Positions 63,646 to 64,000 of a stretch of DNA of 64,000 nt are shown piece after piece. A program made the position numbers and the translations under genes. This DNA comes from an uncultured Coriobacteriaceae bacterium (GTDB lineage Bacteria; Actinomycetota; Coriobacteriia; Coriobacteriales; Coriobacteriaceae): positions 1-64,000 of the forward strand of contig CALUIM010000003.1 in the NCBI GenBank assembly GCA_944320725.1. The letters run 5' to 3'. The notes beneath the pieces are model-generated. The model saw only the letters and a program-made list of their open reading frames with translations. It was not told the DNA's origin and made no database searches. How positions within the stretch are numbered: the first letter of the stretch is position 1; each line of letters starts with the position of its first letter.

Positions 63646-63674
63646 CGGGTAGCTCACAAACGATGAACCATTAC

Positions 63675-63709
63675 GGCCGGTGTCGCCTTTCGGGCGGCAC
63701 CGGCTTTTG
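63675..63709 (+). terminator. terminator of the M20 dipeptidase gene
   Basis: GCCGGTGTCGCC pairs with GGGCGGCACCGGC (one bulge) around a short loop and is followed by TTTTGC. Confidence 0.82.
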
Positions 63710-63916
63710 CATGGTTGCTTTACTGTGCCGAGGTCATTGTAAGCTGCCGGTAAGATGCATGCCATTGCTGCGTAATGCTTGATAAGAGCATCGTAATAAG
63801 AGGTGAACGAGCAAATTCGGTCGGTAGACGCACGATAGAGTACGTAGTCGAACCGCGGACGTCCTGTGCGGCGCCCGCACCGCTGTTGCGAATGGAATGT
63901 TCGCGAAAGGAGAACC

Positions 63917-64000
63917 ATGTTCGACTACGCTTGCTCTCGTCGTCAGTTCCTCGGTCTCGCCGGTGGCCTCGCGGCCTTCGCCGGCCTCGGTCTTGCTGGT
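63917..64000 (+). CDS. Tat-signal exported protein, 5' part
   Basis: Only the first 28 residues are visible, cut by the window edge. They form a twin-arginine signal: CSRRQFLGLAGG, then hydrophobic AAFAGLGLAG. AAAGGAGAACC lies just before ATG 63917. The start resembles the substrate-binding proteins of this strain's ABC transporters, but the mature domain is outside the window. The preceding 200 bases hold the likely promoter; no clear -35/-10 pair is visible. Confidence 0.75.
   Translation, partial: MFDYACSRRQFLGLAGGLAAFAGLGLAG

Overview
The window looks like chromosomal DNA from a high-GC Gram-positive anaerobe, most likely a Coriobacteriia member close to Collinsella. This is inferred from strong GC and codon bias, a superoxide reductase, a Na+-pumping biotin decarboxylase next to ATP-type PEP carboxykinase, several peptidases, Tat-type lipoprotein signals, and one protein (35967-37022) whose sequence style I associate with Coriobacteriia. 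I see no rRNA, tRNA, CRISPR array, prophage or complete insertion sequence. Both ends are cut: dnaE at the left, a Tat-signal protein at the right.

Layout. 1-3.6 kb: 3' part of dnaE, then pckA with its own promoter and terminator. 3.6-6.2 kb (minus): a polar amino acid ABC transporter under a promoter carrying two palindromic operators. 6.2-9.8 kb (minus): a five-gene Na+-translocating decarboxylase operon with the gamma subunit apparently split in two. 10-12.5 kb: superoxide reductase and a two-domain NAD synthetase homologue with both active sites lost. 12.4-14.7 kb: ruvCAB behind a LexA-type SOS box. 14.75-15.29 kb: a spacer bounded by two inverted copies of a palindromic repeat. 15.3-19.2 kb: C69 dipeptidase, a small acidic protein and a UbiB-family kinase. 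19.2-22.5 kb (minus): MetRS with an aberrant KMSKS loop, a GNAT acetyltransferase and a histidine phosphatase. 22.6-29.1 kb: DUF3267 protein, queH, queA, a structured spacer with a possible tiny ORF, a tail-anchored coiled-coil protein, a LUD protein and tgt. 29.1-34.5 kb: a DUF2252 protein, then (minus) an operon of RsgI-like protein, VTC domain, DUF4956 and CotH. 34.8-38.7 kb: LOG protein, nuclease-fold candidate, PARG-like protein, HdeD-like protein. 38.9-41.4 kb (minus): thiC and thiD under a TPP riboswitch. 41.4-47 kb (minus): YaaA, M18 aminopeptidase, a large surface protein. 47-48.5 kb: an AT-richer island with a VapBC-type module. 48.6-58.3 kb: polA, HAD phosphatase, MFS permease, argG, argH, a cysteine desulfidase. 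58.3-64 kb: HAD hydrolases, ribosomal protein S1, a lipoprotein, an M20 dipeptidase and the truncated last gene.

How the genes fit together. PEP carboxykinase and the decarboxylase both handle oxaloacetate, so carboxylation of PEP with ATP gain followed by decarboxylation with Na+ export is a plausible energy-conserving route. The dipeptidases, M18 aminopeptidase, amino acid ABC transporter and cysteine desulfidase fit amino acid fermentation. QueH, QueA and Tgt make the late steps of queuosine; no early-step genes are present here. The least explained content is the NAD synthetase pseudoenzyme, the RsgI-VTC-DUF4956-CotH operon, the palindromic repeat family and the 25.3-25.7 kb locus.
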